Shown one piece after another: positions 1 to 12,890 of a stretch of 64,000 nt of DNA (position 1 is its first letter; the number at the start of each line of letters is the position of its first letter). This DNA comes from Ramazzottius varieornatus (lineage: Eukaryota > Tardigrada > Eutardigrada > Parachela > Ramazzottiidae). The stretch is taken from positions 221,739-285,738 of the forward strand of contig BDGG01000001.1 in the NCBI GenBank assembly GCA_001949185.1, in the 5' to 3' direction. The translations under genes were made by a program, and so were the position numbers. Under the pieces are notes generated by a model that made no database searches, had not been told where the DNA came from, and saw nothing but the letters and a program-made list of their open reading frames with translations.

Positions 1-2334
1 ACTTTGGGAGAGTCTACCAGGGCCCGCACTTCGCCGCTGACTTGCTTCTCTTTGCCGCCGTTGAGGAAGAAGGTGACATGGGCGTACTTTTCCGTTTCGG
101 CACAGTGAAACTGGGTGGCGCCTTTGGAGGCTAGCCATTCGGGCAGGGTATTTTCCGTGTTGATAGGTGGGTAGAGAAGGGGGAAGAACCAGTCGGCATT
201 GTATTGTGTCATGCAAGCGATATACTGCACAAAAAAAATCTCGTATAAACAAACTGTAGAAAGAATTTTAGACTACTTCCGGTCTCTCGACTTGACGCCT
301 CCTTACTGCTCAGAACATCAAAAACGAATTCTTACCAAGTCTTTCGAATGAACATCAGTATCAAAATTCCTTTTTACACCGAACGTTTCCACCATCTCCC
401 GCATCCGGTCGGAACGGAAGTTGAAAAATACAAGCGTGTCGCCGTCTGTAGATATATTATATATCCATATGGCATCGTTCTGACTTCAACCAAATAGATC
501 AGTGTTCATGTTGGTATCATGCACACGTGCGCACCTTTTATCCGATTGTCGCCTTTGAGCACAATAGGTGTCAAGAACTCGTCCGTCTGCTTTTGGGCAT
601 CGGGTAAAGCGTAGCGCTTTTCTATCAGCTAGAACATACAGCAACATTACAATCAACCTTGACTTCAGTCGCTCAACCAAACACGGTGAAATATTCATAG
701 TGGTATACAGAGCGATATGCGACGCACAGCAAAAAGGTCTTCCGGTGTATCGACAAGTTCGCCCACGCCTTTGTACAAGCCATCAAAGGCAATCTTCAGC
801 CGTTCCCACCGCTTATCCCGATCCATAGCGTAGTACCTCCCAATAACTGTGGCGATCTCGCCGTACTCGATCTTGTTCATAAAGTCGTTCAGCTGTTTCA
901 GGTAACCAACTACGTAGGGAAAGGACCATTCCTGATCAAATCCATTGTTGGGCCTCCGTGTCATTGTACTTATGGTTTTCGGATCGTCGACGGGTGAGAA
1001 GCCGTTACCACAGAGTACAAATATCAAACGTTCTTTTCGTTCGTTCCTACCTGCGCTAGTCGGGGAAGTGTCCCTTCCGTCAGTAAAGGCCTGCACGTAA
1101 CAGATGGGCACTTGGTTGGTTTTGCAGGCTTGTATCAGCGACATGAGGTGCTCAATGTGCGAATGGACACCGCCATCGCTAACCTGTAACGTAAAATTAT
1201 CGTAGCAAATTGGTAGCCGTTGAGAACCTCCTCTTGAATCTTGTCCAGGTTATCCAGCAGTACATGCAGGACGAGATATTACGGTACAGTAAAAATTATG
1301 GGACAGGCGGAAAGGACAATAAGATTCAACCGTAGAAAAGTGTCGAAAAATGTATCAGTGTGAATCGGTCGCGTGCGTACGTGCTGCCGCACCGCCGTAG
1401 CGAAAAGGCCTGTACCATAATTTTTACTTGTACCATAATTTCTCGTCCTGCGTGTACATTAACAAGTGATCCCCTATTCGGCACACGCACGGCAAGAATT
1501 ATAGGCCAGACGGCAAAATGGAAATTCAAACGTTGAAAAGTGTCGATAAGTGTATTGCTGTGAATCCGTCGCGTACATACGTTCTTCCGTACCGCCGTAG
1601 CCAAAATGGAATGTGATTGCGAATGCGCTGATGTCCATATTTTTTACTGGACCATAACTTCTCACTGTGCGCGTAGTAAAATTCTCGGCTGGACTTACCA
1701 TGCCTACAAGGTGTAACCGACCTCCTGCATTTTTTGCGCGTTCACATGCTTTGACAAACTCAATGTTTTTGTCAATACGGTTGTTCTCAACATCTAGGTT
1801 GATCCTAACAATGTCCTGGTAGACTACCCGACCAGCGCCGAGGTTCAGATGACCAACTTCGCTGTTGCCCATCAAACCACGAGGAAGTCCGACGAGAAGG
1901 CCGGAAGCTTCCAGCTGGACAATACGGTCCTTGTCTTTGCTCAGCTCTGTCATGACAGGTGTCTGCGCATTTGCAATCGCATTCCCTGTCAACAAACCCA
2001 ACAAACCCTGCTGACTAAATCTCGAACTCAAGGGAGTCATCGCGGTTATGAACCATACATCCAGGATAATCACAACAAGTGACGCACCCTTCCGGACAAT
2101 GAAAACGAAAGCGCGCGCCACTTGAAAGAAGGCGAACGAACTCGACGCGATCGTTTTTCCAAGTGGCGTACGCCTACTGCCAATGACAATAATTACGTGC
2201 GCGACTTGAAACGATACCTTATACATTTGTTTGTTGACTTTCCATGATTACTTACCATTCTTCTCGTCCGAAAGACCCCACCCATCGATGATGATTAAGC
2301 ACACACGAGGGTCATCCTTCACGTTTTTCGCCAT
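1..2334 (-). CDS. ipgm: Cofactor-independent phosphoglycerate mutase (iPGM), partial
   Basis: Interconverts 3- and 2-phosphoglycerate in glycolysis without 2,3-bisphosphoglycerate; a Mn-dependent cytosolic enzyme of the alkaline-phosphatase superfamily. Seven exons on the minus strand join in frame: 2334-2256, 1985-1699, 1183-1051, 909-728, 628-535, 445-336 and 224-1. The start ATG at 2334 opens with LIIIDGWGLSDEKNG, the N-terminal metal-binding motif. The catalytic serine lies in MGNSEVGHLNLGAGR. Later come FTDGRDT, GRYYAMDRDKRW, FFNFRSDRMRE and ETEKYAHVTFFLNGG, all hallmarks of the family. About 369 of some 520 residues are present; the C-terminus lies beyond the left edge. Two introns use the donor GTGCGT/GTGCGC. 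The 515-nt third intron carries hairpin repeats. Identity is secure; the exon joins are inferred. Confidence 0.95.
1262..1675. repeat. Hairpin repeat family copies in iPGM intron
   Basis: Two related tandem blocks of about 200 bp. Each has a core GATTCAACCGTAGAAAAG or AATTCAAACGTTGAAAAG followed by AGTGT(C)GA and a GTACGTACG-type stretch ending in CGTACCGCCGTAGC. The same core recurs at 63.8-63.95 kb at the other end of the window. They look like short non-autonomous elements; no target duplication was identified. Confidence 0.55.
2095..2215. repeat. CAAGTGGCGCAC paired-palindrome repeat (iPGM intron 1)
   Basis: Contains GCGCGCCACTTG, then CGAACTCGACGCGATCG, then CCAAGTGGCGTACG, and finally ACGTGCGCGACTTG. 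The arms alternate in orientation, as in the other copies listed below. Confidence 0.7.
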
Positions 2335-2594
2335 ACCTCCGCCACAACAACTTAGCGGCATCGAGAAGCCAGGCTAATTGTTCCAGCCAGCGCAAATAAA
2401 GCAGCAGATTGTCCGCAAGACTATTATTTTATTGTTTCATCAACAAATCAACTCTTCAAACACCGTAATTAACCATTACCTCTGTGCCAGAAATGTGCAT
2501 GAGTGTGGTTAGGCGTCTTCCTGCTACGGTTATTCTTTAAAGTCCTACATCACTTAGAAACCAGCAGCAGAGATCCTGCTGGCCAAGCTCGGCT

Positions 2595-5500
2595 TTACAT
2601 CCAAAAAAAGAGGACGAAGAGAGAAAAACAAGAGAAGCTGTTGAAAGATGACCGAAGTGAAGACATGAAGCCGGAAGTACATTCTCCCGCTAGCCAAGAA
2701 GCGCCGCTGCGTTGCGCGTCATCTGCCGATTGGGTATCAGATAGTTGGGGTTCCGCCTACAGGAAGCATGTTCAATTAGAGCGAGTAAGTTTAATGCTAC
2801 TCCGCACTACCACTAGCCAAAAGTAGTGGGGAGAGAGCCAAACTTACAACAAGTCGGCCCGTGTGGTGAATTTGCCTGCCATTTGCAGATCGGCAAACTG
2901 CGAAGTGACACCGTCGTAGTTCATGGTTGCCACTGCTTTCACATCATCCTTCCTGTTAACGGCACAAGCACTGTCCACCTCGTCGGTGAGGAAACTAAAA
3001 CCATTCAAACTTACTTCAGGTAGAAAGCCACCCATCGACCATTCTGGATATCGCCGCTGATCATCACATCGTCAAAATTATCACAGTATCCTGCAAAGAC
3101 ATTTGCGCCATCAAATGTCGAATATATAGCTCACTGAAATGCTTTAGCGGACAGAGTACCTGCGTAGCGAATGCTCTTGCCGAAAATTGTGGTCCAGAAG
3201 TAGGGTACAGACCGCAGGGGCTCCAAATGGCCGGAGCTCATCATGTTCAAGGCCGCTATCCGACCTAAATAACAAATCTTCCTCCCCTCACTACCACCAA
3301 GCCAACTTGACATGTTCTACCTTGAGAATGAGCCATGGACCAATGCTGGACTTTAGCTCGCAGTCCTGAGTCAGAAAGCGGGAAGGTGGCCACGTCACCG
3401 GCGGCAAAGACCCGTTCAACATTCGTCCGCATAAACTGTCAACACAAAACACCTACCCATCTTGTCGGCCATGGTTCATCGTACGTGACAGCTATGCTGT
3501 TGACCAGAGCCAGTAGGTGCCAGTGCCGGCTTACCTGGTCGACATTGATGAAACCTTCCTCGTCCAACTCGATACCGCAATTCAGCAGGCATTTGGTGTT
3601 GGGAACAGTTCCTGCAGTATAACCAAGAGAAAACTGTAGAAAAGCTCCGCAAACCGCTCCACCGTAAGAATATCGACAAGAAGAAGAGAATGGCACTGAC
3701 CAATAGCCACTAGTACCAAGTCTGCAGGTACATTGATGACTTCGTTCTTTTTGTAGTTGCGGATACGGACGGATTGCACTTTGTCGCTTCCCTCCAGCAT
3801 CTCCACGTTGCTGGCTTCGTAAAACGTCACACCGCGGTCCCGCAACATCTGGCAAAGCAAAGCAGCATTACTCCACCCAAAGCATATAAACTTCACCTCA
3901 TTCGTTAGCATTCATCACAAATGGCATCTTCTGACCTGCCTCAACAGCTTGCCAATATGTCTTCCCAGTAAATTCTCAAAGGGGTAATTTCGCCGGCAGA
4001 CGATGGCCACAGACTTGGCTTTGTAACCCATGAAGGCTGCAACCTCCAGCGCTAAGACAAACACAAAGGCAACTTTCAAACAAAATATCAACATCAAAAT
4101 TATTACCATCATTCCGCTCAAAGAAGAACCAGCCAGAAAGCTTGGAATAATTTATGGAATAATCATAACTATTATTTTTGTCGAACCAAGGAAGGAAGCG
4201 CCGACAATGACGATATTCTTGTCTTTGCCAGCGGCGGCGATATAGTTGGCTTCATCCGGCGTCCGCAGCAGGCAAACATCTTTCAGGTCGCGCCCTTGCA
4301 TGTCCAGCTTCTTGGGGCTGCAAACTATCATATTTGCTCAATTTTCTTATCATCCAGCAAAATGTTGTATCTGAAGCAAAAGCCAACAAAAAAGTCAAAG
4401 TCATTCTTACCTCGCGCCGGTGCAGATCAGCAGCTTGTCATATCTCAACATTAGCTTGGTCTTGGCTGTTACTGTCCGATCACTTGTGTCAATATTCACA
4501 ATCTACAAAAATAATTTCGGGCATAAAGACCACAATAAATGTCACAAAATGGCCTTATTATCGATAGAACTGATTGAGAGCGACAACTGGTCAGTTTCCG
4601 CTGTCAGAACAGCTTTTGAAAGGCACAACGTACCTCCTGGTCCAACATGAGCTCAATGTCGTACTTTTTGAAGTGGCTAGCATCGCGCAACAAGAGCAAT
4701 TCTTGGTCGACATCCAACGTCTAGAACGAGACGACATTTTGTAGCGGAAGGTTATGTAGAAACGGGCATCGCCACTCCATCCATCCTGCACAATGATCAT
4801 GAGAGGCTTACTTTGCTGAGCTTTGGTCTGTCGTAAGTGGGTATCTGCTCTTTGGCGAAGATGACGATGCGACCGGAGAAATTCTTCCTCCGTAACGTCT
4901 CAGCGGCAACGAGAGCGGCAGGTCCTAAGATGCAAGTCAGTTGTTTTGGTCTCGCTCGAAGCTGCAGCGTGAAGGTAGGCGGAAACATATAAAAAGCCTT
5001 ACCACCACCGACGATGACGAAAATGGTTTCATTGCTCTTGTCCGCTTTGGACATGGCCGGTATCACCTTGGCCTTGCCCAGCAAGCGCCGGTCCACTTCC
5101 ACGATGACGCTACCCTTCACCACCTTCACCTACAACAACATGGAAAATGAACCTGTGTATTCATGGCCAGTACCTATACGGATAAGTGAAGGTGGACGGT
5201 AAGTAGACTTACGGGGAAAGCCGGTACGCCGTCGATACCGGGATATTCCTCGATTTCCCCGGTGACGAGGTTGAAGCAGGCCCCATGCCAAGGACAGCGA
5301 AGTCGTCCGTTGAAATACGACCCTTCAAGCAATAACCCTGCTCAGACATGAGTACGGCAACAAAGATCAAAGTTTCTCCTCTGTAGTCCCAACCTTTACG
5401 AAGAGGTGCGTTGTAATGGCTGCACTTATTACCGACGATGAAATACTGGTCGGCATCGCGGATGAGCAGCAGTTTGGCGTTCTCAATTGTCAGCTCTCGA

Positions 5501-5740
5501 ATTCTGCCAGAGCATAAATAAATAAACAGACAACCCACAACTTGACACTGTACATTGAGTTATTCTTCAACAGGTGCACTTGGGATTTGTACTGGACGAC
5601 GCACTCGCCGTGTTTCAGGTCGCCGTGGTGGCAGACCAATAGCTCGAAGGTGTCGTCGGTCTTGCGCATGCGCATGTAGGCTTCATCCAGCCGACGCGAG
5701 ATTTGTTTGGCTTCCATGCGACGCTCCTCAATCTCAGCCA
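2595..5740 (-). CDS. AIFM3: AIFM3-like Rieske / FAD-NAD(P) oxidoreductase
   Basis: Apoptosis-inducing-factor-like flavoprotein with an N-terminal Rieske [2Fe-2S] domain followed by a pyridine nucleotide-disulfide oxidoreductase fold. About 16 small exons run down the minus strand. The Rieske ligands are seen as CSHY (about 5430) and CPWHGACFN (about 5290) with GEIEEYPG after them. The FAD-binding glycine motif is [17 protein letters not shown] (about 5030-4890), followed by [12 protein letters not shown] second nucleotide-binding segment reads IVIVGASF (about 4200) and the FAD-contacting VFAAGDVA motif is near 3400. Exons A-H: 5740-5605, 5503-5394, 5337-5213, 5129-5003, 4924-4812, 4720-4634, 4502-4411, from 4317. 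The last exon (ending at TAA 2597-2595) is the least certain. An upstream first exon may exist; the first clear Met is at about 5717. The gene is divergent from the TSP1 gene. Confidence 0.88.
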
Positions 5741-5805
5741 CTAAACAGAGCAAGTAACCATTAAGGTCAAATGTCAGCACAGCTTAGCACACACGGATGT
5801 TACTG

Positions 5806-6383
5806 TCAATTCTGATGCGCATACTATCTTGCGGGCCGCGTAGCGCTTTTGATGGTGCAGATCCCATATTTTTCCTCCTTCAAGACACTCAATGCAAAAT
5901 TACGAAAACTGAAGTTACGAAACAATTACGAAATTACGAATTTTCGCTTGGTGACGAACTCTCAGGAAAGTGTAAAGACTGAAGTATTGTCGTGGAACAG
6001 ATAAGTGGCGATCAAAGACTCCTCTCGATCCATCCGGAGAAGTAATATAACACTTCGCAATATTTGTCTGCCTGTTCTCAATGAAGAAAACGTTTAAAGT
6101 TGCCTAGCCAACATTAGTGAAAAACGATGCAGCAGAGCAAGATCCTGTGTCAGAATACGCTTTGCGTGCTCTTTTCCATGTTTGCCTTCTCGTTATTCTT
6201 TGCAAGTTTCAAGTGGCGCAATTCTAAACTTAATTTGGTGATCGCTGACTTGTTTCGGTATCTGCGCATCCACTGTTTGGCGCTTTGCTCTGCACAATGC
6301 CTCGAAGAAACTTTCGGTAGAGCTCGGCATCTGGCTATCCATGGTTGGGCCCGCCGCTCCACCCCCCATTGCGCCACCATGCC
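5806..6383. promoter_or_regulatory. Divergent intergenic region AIFM3-like / TSP1-LamG gene
   Basis: About 0.6 kb lies between two genes read in opposite directions, so it probably holds both promoters. No core promoter element could be recognised. A tiny upstream frame, ATGCCATGA (6379-6387), overlaps the start codon of the plus-strand gene. Confidence 0.4.
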
Positions 6384-9300
6384 ATGACCATCTTCGCGGC
6401 ACTGCTTTTTCGACTAGTGACATTTGCCATGTTGACAATGTGGATATCTACTAGTAAGTCCTTACAGCATGTACCCTCCTCGTCTTGGACACTGCCCATC
6501 AGTTGGTAGGTTTCAGGTGCTGAAGCAGCCAGCCAGGGCGTGTGGACCCGTTGGGACGACTGGTCGCCCTGTGATGTTACTTGTGGTGGTGGCCATCGGA
6601 CACGCTACCGAGCCTGCTTCCCCATCGGCGGACACTGTAATGGCAGCGCGGTGGAAACAGCGCCCTGTAAAATGAAAGAGTGCCCAGGTAAATTGATTCA
6701 CAGAAATTTCAGTATTTCGACTGCTCGATTTTGACCTTGTGCCCTGAAAATTCATCGCTCTAAAACCTGAATTGACCGAATTAGTTTGTGACTAAAAGCT
6801 TGTGTACGGTTTTTTTTTGAACAGGTGTGGGAAGGTGGAGCAAATGGACGGACTGGACAGTATGTAGCAAAAGCTGCGGGGTTGGAATGCAGACGCAATT
6901 TAGGAATTGCTTGTCCGATCAGTGTATCGGGGGTAATCGTCAAGTGCGACTCTGCAACATTGATGCGTGCGCTGGTAAGGTTTCCCCTTTCCACTCTGAT
7001 TGGTACCGGTACAAAACAAAGACATATATTCAGCAAAATTAGTATTAGGAGGATAAAATACTATGTATTATACGTACACAGAGGTTACTGGAGAGGTCAC
7101 AAAAGTAATATTAAATTAGGCAGGGTCAGGCTTACCGGCTTGACCAAAGGTCAGTGTCGTGCTTGTTCGTGGGCCACGCCCCCACATGCTGATTGGCTGT
7201 GATTCTGAACCATAGTCTACTGACTGTGTGAAGGGAAAGCAGTGGTCCATTTCATCAGTCAACCTACTGATGTCTAGTCTCGATTCAAAACGAAAGACTC
7301 GTATAGTCTTCAAGTTCCGTATGAATGTTTTCCCTGGTCCCTTTAAAATTTTCTGCTCTACAAAGTAACTCTGCTACATCGGTCAACCAGGACATTTAAA
7401 ACACTGTGGATGCACATTCTACCGCAGCCGATGTAAACAGGCGATCAGCTTTTGCGCTTGATGCAGTATTGTGGTCTAGTTTTCAGACCTTAGTCAAACA
7501 GGTCAAGCTGGTCTTATTTTTATAGGACCAACTTGACCAAAGTAACATAAAAATAGGACAACCAGTAGCATCCGCCTGAGCAAACTCCCGAAAGGCCAAC
7601 ATTACACCGATTTCAGTCAGTATCGTCAACATCTGGCCGAAGTTCAGTGGGAACACCTGTGGGAGAGAAGAGCAAAGGCGGTGATGGTGAGTGCCTTCAA
7701 GATCTGGACGAAAGGTTTCCCCGATGGTCAACTTCTGCTAGCCCCTGCCACCACGTCATGGCATCCTCCAGTCCGGGTCACAAGACGCCAGGATGGCACG
7801 AAAGCTCTGCAAGACAGAGTTCGGGTCGTGGCAACATCAAGAATCAAAGAATTAGACCTTCTGAAAGTAGATACTGACAGTTTTGCCTACTTTGCCTGTG
7901 AATTAGTCAAGGACAAATACTTCTGTCCACCGTCTGCGAGTTGCAAAAGTCTGCCTGGACTCACGTATTTCCTCGACCGTCTTGATCTGCGGAACTTCTC
8001 TTGGTGTGTGAAGAACATTGATGATTGTTTGAAGTAGTTGGTATGTTTTATACTTTGGTACTTTTCCTCTGGCTCTCTTGCCACATTTTTTAACTTGTGT
8101 CCAAGGCTGAGCTATTTTGCTGGCGATCATACACGAGTAAAGCTATTATTATTATTATTATCAAAACAGGGCTTGTCCTATTTTCATGTTTCTTTGTGAC
8201 CTCTCCAGCAACCACTGTACGTACACGCACCTGGCCTAAGTGTGGGCTGAGACACAACTATGGGCCGCCCGTTTATCTCTGCGATCAGTGACTCGCTTGA
8301 CTCCACTGAAGTTTATTCACCTAGCTCATGAATCTGCCATGTACTCTAGATGAAACGAAAACAGTCGGCCTTCTCCTGGTTGGCTCAAACAAACGGGTGG
8401 CCGTGGTCCATAGTTGTGTACCGGCCCACGATTAGACCAGGTGCATGTACTTTTCCTCTAGCGCAGTCAGTAACCCGTAGAAAAATTGTCATGATTGTGG
8501 TCTTTTGTGGAGATTCTAGCTGCATTATAATGCGCATCACGTACAGAGACAGCTGTCACAGTGCCATAAATATATCAACATAATTTAGCAAAACTTAATT
8601 TTTGTCAGCCTTCGAGTAAATTTTCGGATGGGGTTGTCACAAGAGCACAAATTGTCTCTTTTAGTTTCTGGTGGCTGGAGCGCCTGGAACGAATGGAGCT
8701 CCTGCTCGGAGCCTTGCGGGATCGGTATACGCTACCAAGATCGAACGTGCGAAGACCCGGCACCCGCAGCTGGCGGAGGAAACTGCAAAGGCGTCGGAAC
8801 CAGAGTGGGCCACTGCTTCGAGAAGCCCTGTTCAGGTAGGCCTACTACCGCAATTTCACGTTGATCCCTGGCCCTTAAACGGGATCCCAACTTTGTAGAT
8901 AAGTCGATCCAAGCCGGCGTATTTTACGGCGACTCATACTTAAGCTACGACAAAACATATTTTGCCAAGAAACTCCTCTCCCTCTTTATCAAATTCAAAC
9001 CTTATGAAAGAGACGGCTTGATCGCCTACCGTCATCATGGCTCCAACGACACGACAGCTCGTCTCAACGACACGGTGATCCTTCGGCTGGACAGCGCGAA
9101 GCTAGCAGTCTTCTTGCAGTACGACGGCGTCCACAGCTGGATAGAGTCTACCGACGTCCTGGAGGTCAAAAAATGGCATAGCGTCTTCCTCACCATCGCT
9201 GGTAGTCGTGTAGTCCTCAGGGTGGATAACGGCGTCCCCATAGAGAAGCTCTTTGGAAATATAAAAATGGAGAAAGTCGATTTGGATCAACAGATGTATG

Positions 9301-12300
9301 TTGGTGCTTTGAGCGAAGCCTTCAGCGCGTCAACTGGCATTAATTTCCCAGGTTTGTGGCAAGCCATTCAGTGTGGTAGTTCATCACTTTCTCGTTTCTG
9401 CCCTGCTTTGCATACAGTCAAGCGCGTCATGAAAACGGGAAGCCAGCAAACGGCTTCCAAGGTTTTCAGGCTCAAGTAGTGCACCTTTCCAGCCACTGGC
9501 TATAAAATCTTGCGCCACTTATAAAAGGTGAATTCAAAACGTTCAAGGTTGTTATTCGAAGTGGAGCACTCTTCCCCCAAATCACAGTCGCAACGTGCGC
9601 TACTTGAGAAAACAAACCCGACAATGGCGTTTGCCTGAGGGGGGACACGCCCTTGAACGATTCTGCTGATAAGGGGCACCACTTGGAGAAATAATCAGAC
9701 TCGACAGGGTCGATTTATCATGTGGCGTACTCTTCCAGCCAATAAAAATAAGAATATGCGCCATTTTAGATGACGATCGCGTAAGTTTATTTGCCGACCT
9801 CCCGAACGATGCCCGTTCCGCTAGCATTTGCGTTGTTTTGATTTACAGGTTTTGTTGGCCACATAGCCACCATTCGTGTAAACTACGAAGAGTACTTCCT
9901 GGATGATGTGGAAGAACCCTCGGTCAACCCGGAGACCAACCACCCTATGTACCGCCATTCCGTCGACATGAGCGAGATGGATTCGTTGGACCTCTACCCA
10001 ATCTTCGGCGGCAGTGACTACACCGTCTTTACCTGTTTCAACTGCAAGGGCCAGCCCGATTTCCAAATCGAAGTTATCATCAAACCCTTTGATACCTCCG
10101 CCGGCGTCATCTGGTCAAACTTTGGCCACAACCCTGGGTCTTACGTCATTCTGTACCTGTACGAAAGCACGCTGATACTAGCAGTCAACTTGGGCGCAGG
10201 GAAGACCTGGACTACCACCGAACCGATCGCTGTAAGGAAACCGTTTTTCTCACCAAAATACAAGAACAGGACGCCAGATGTGTTTGTCCAGATTAACATC
10301 TCAAGCGGCGAACTTTTCCATTGTTAGTCGCTGAGGGCGTATGCCACTTGAAAACGATCTGAGTTAATTCATTTGTCCACTTGTCAAGTATATTAACGCG
10401 CAGAAATTCAAATTAAAGCAACTTTCCGAACAGTTATTTTTTTGTTTTTTTGTGGATAGATAGGCGCGTGGTTGACAATTTCCGTGGCGATACTAAGTAA
10501 GCAAGTGAAGCTTCGCATCAACCACGAGAGAGCATACCTGCTGGCGTTAGAGGGTGACGCGTTCAACGCTTCCCGAGCTGTCCACTTTGCCGGGGGAGAA
10601 GCCAACTATTGGACCTTGCTGTACCTCGCTACCGAACAAGTGAAAGGTTTCCGCGGGATCCTGTACAGCATCAACATCAACAAGGACGACCATAACGTCT
10701 TACGGGAAGTCGTTACGAGGGAGACTGGTCGCATGGTCAGTCTGGAATCTTCCAGCATTGCCGGTAATAACAAATAAATAAAATATTCCCCTTCAACAAG
10801 GATAATACTTTGATTTTTTCATAGCTCGGTACGATGAGTTTCATGAGCCGCCAGTCTCCGAAGTGGAGTTTCAATGTGATTTTTCGGCTCATGAGGAGAA
10901 ACTGGGCGTGTCGGGTGGGATAGCGTTCTGGCTGCGGGAGTCGGAGATGATCCAGAACTTTACGGGCATTGCCATACAAAAGGTATTGTAAATATTGGCG
11001 ATAGTTTGTCCGGTCGGCTTTAAACAGTCCATAGGTTCCAGGCATGAAGCACGCCACCAAAATGATCCTCCGTAATCGAGAAGTGGGCGAGAAGGACGGC
11101 TTTTACGGATGTCTACTGCGGACGGCCCATCAGGAAATCCTCGTCCACGTCTTCGGCGTCAGCTTCGACGACGCCAACGGTACGTCTCCGTTGCGGCGGA
11201 AGTCCACACTTTGAAACTCGCTTTTGCCAGCCTCGGGTTGTTTATGCATTTCAGAAATCGATTACGTCGACGTTGGAGAATCAGTGGCACTGGTTGCGGC
11301 CATTTTGGGTTCTTTGTTCGCCATCGCTGCTCTGGCTCTTATACTACGCTCGGGTCTCTTGCGCAGGTTGGTCATATTTTCTTACAGGGACCGGCAATCG
11401 GAAAATGAAACGATTAAATAATGCAAAGAACCATCACTATTTTATGAGCTTCTTGCTTCGCCTGCCTTTTTTACGACGAACAGTCGAGTCTCTTTGGGCG
11501 TCCAGCTGAAACTGTCATAGTCGATGTCCAGGTCCATTGCCGAACAGCCAGTTTCGGGCACTTTACTACGATATTTCTATGTCTTTGCAGTCGCTCGTCG
11601 CTTCAAGATAATAATTGCTCTTTTAGATTCCCGCCGTACAACGCCCTCTTACGTCGTCTTCCCAGTTGGATGTCGCCCGAAGACCGCAAGAACCTGCTGC
11701 TACGCCACACCGACAGCCTTCGTCGAGCCGGTGAGCTGCCCGAAGACTACCTCAAAGAACTGTACAAGCTGCAGTCTAAAGCCGTCCAAGTACCTTCCCT
11801 CACCACGCTGGGCGCCAACCCCACTCGTCAACCTCCACTCCACGACGTGGAGTACCGGCCCTACTCGTCGGCTTACGACGATACCGACTCAGACTACGAC
11901 GCTCCAGTACCCGCCAAGAAGTCTGACGGCACCCTCTTCCCCCAACCACTTATCCCTTCACGGCCTCGCGGACCTCTCAACCTAATGCCCATCCCACCGC
12001 ACATCAAGAAAGACCCACAGAAGAACTTACCCAAAGCCTATGACACCGACAGATCAGCGCATACTCCCACCAGAACGACCAGTTATGATACGAGCACCAC
12101 GCAAAACACTACATCAAAACAGAGCAGTAGAAAACCAAGAAGTCATAAAACGACGACGGAGTCTGAGGACGACGATAGTGAGGATAGTTTCGAACTGAAA
12201 ACGATCTCCAGTACGGATAGGGAAGCCAGGAGAAAGGCTGACAAAGCAACGTACAAGAGACCGCGCCACAAAGCCGCAAGGAACAATTCACCTGCAAGAG

Positions 12301-12890
12301 GCAAGGTAAAATTTAACAGAAGGGATGGACGAGATGAGGAGGAAGAAGACAAGGAAGCACCGAGGAGAAACCAAAAGAAGAAGCTTACTCGTCCTCAACG
12401 TTCCTACGAGACCTTTCCTTTCCACAATCAGGACACTCGAACCCATCGAACACCGCAGCTGACTCCGAGAAGAAACTCGGCCAACGCCGTTGGCAGATCG
12501 TATGGTCAGCCAGGTGGACTAGCCACGCCTTCTGGTCGGGGCTACGCAGCACGGCCTGGACAGCATCCCCAGTTTGCGCCTACGCCCATGCAGCCACAGG
12601 TATACTCTGCGCCTACTCACCCTGTGGAAGCTTACGGGCCAGTAGGACCTGGCTTTGTTATGCAACGGCCAGTGGCGCCACAGAGTAATCTGGCGTACCA
12701 TCAGGAGTGGCCCCCTCAACCGGAAGATGCCTATGGTCAACCTGTTGACGAGTATGAGCAGGAGTGGACTGGTCAGGGAGCTGATGGACAGGGCTTGATG
12801 TACGATGAAGCGGGCAATGCTTTTTATCCTCCTCCTCCACAGGAGTTGGCTGGTTATGATGCACAAGGCAATCAGCTTTTCTATCAGTGA
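6384..12890 (+). CDS. Single-pass membrane protein with TSP1 repeats and LamG-like domains
   Basis: Eleven exons join in frame to 1,126 aa: 6384-6453, 6517-6687, 6825-6974, 8665-8835, 8899-9351, 9849-10231, 10460-10763, 10825-10982, 11035-11179, 11255-11366, 11627-12890. Residues 1-23 are a hydrophobic signal peptide. Three thrombospondin type 1 repeats follow (WDDWSPCDVTCGGG, WTDWTVCSKSCGVG, WNEWSSCSEPCGIG), each one exon with phase-1 borders. Two to three laminin-G/concanavalin-like domains cover about residues 185-670, then a transmembrane helix (VALVAAILGSLFAIAALALI). The last exon encodes about 420 residues of cytoplasmic tail, basic then Pro/Tyr/Gln-rich and probably disordered. Likely a cell-surface or matrix adhesion protein; I do not know an ortholog with this exact order. 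An antisense frame over the tail is a shadow. Confidence 0.88.
7681..8037 (+). CDS. Uncertain ORF inside the TSP1 gene intron
   Basis: A 118-codon open frame lies in the 1.7-kb intron between the second and third TSP1 exons. It has no recognised domain and ends with a Cys-containing segment (WCVKNIDDCLK). The intron also has an inverted repeat near 7490-7545 (GGTCAAGCTGGTC against GACCAACTTGACC) and a TAT-rich microsatellite at 8141-8161. It could be a nested gene, a transposon scrap or chance. Confidence 0.2.
   Translation: MMVSAFKIWTKGFPDGQLLLAPATTSWHPPVRVTRRQDGTKALQDRVRVVATSRIKELDLLKVDTDSFAYFACELVKDKYFCPPSASCKSLPGLTYFLDRLDLRNFSWCVKNIDDCLK
9495..9775. repeat. CAAGTGGCGCAC paired-palindrome repeat (degenerate)
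   Basis: Alternating half-units such as TTGCGCCACTTA, AACGTGCGCTACTTGAG, GGGCACCACTTGGAG and ATGTGGCGTACTC with GACTCGACAGGGTCGA between arms. More diverged than the copies in the PIAS and CTR9 introns. Confidence 0.6.

Noticed and set aside
8141-8161. Regulatory TAT repeat
   Set aside because: Plain trinucleotide microsatellite in an intron.
11524-11985. 153-codon plus-strand open frame
   Set aside because: Out of phase with the TSP1-LamG tail exon that covers most of it and continues 300 codons further.
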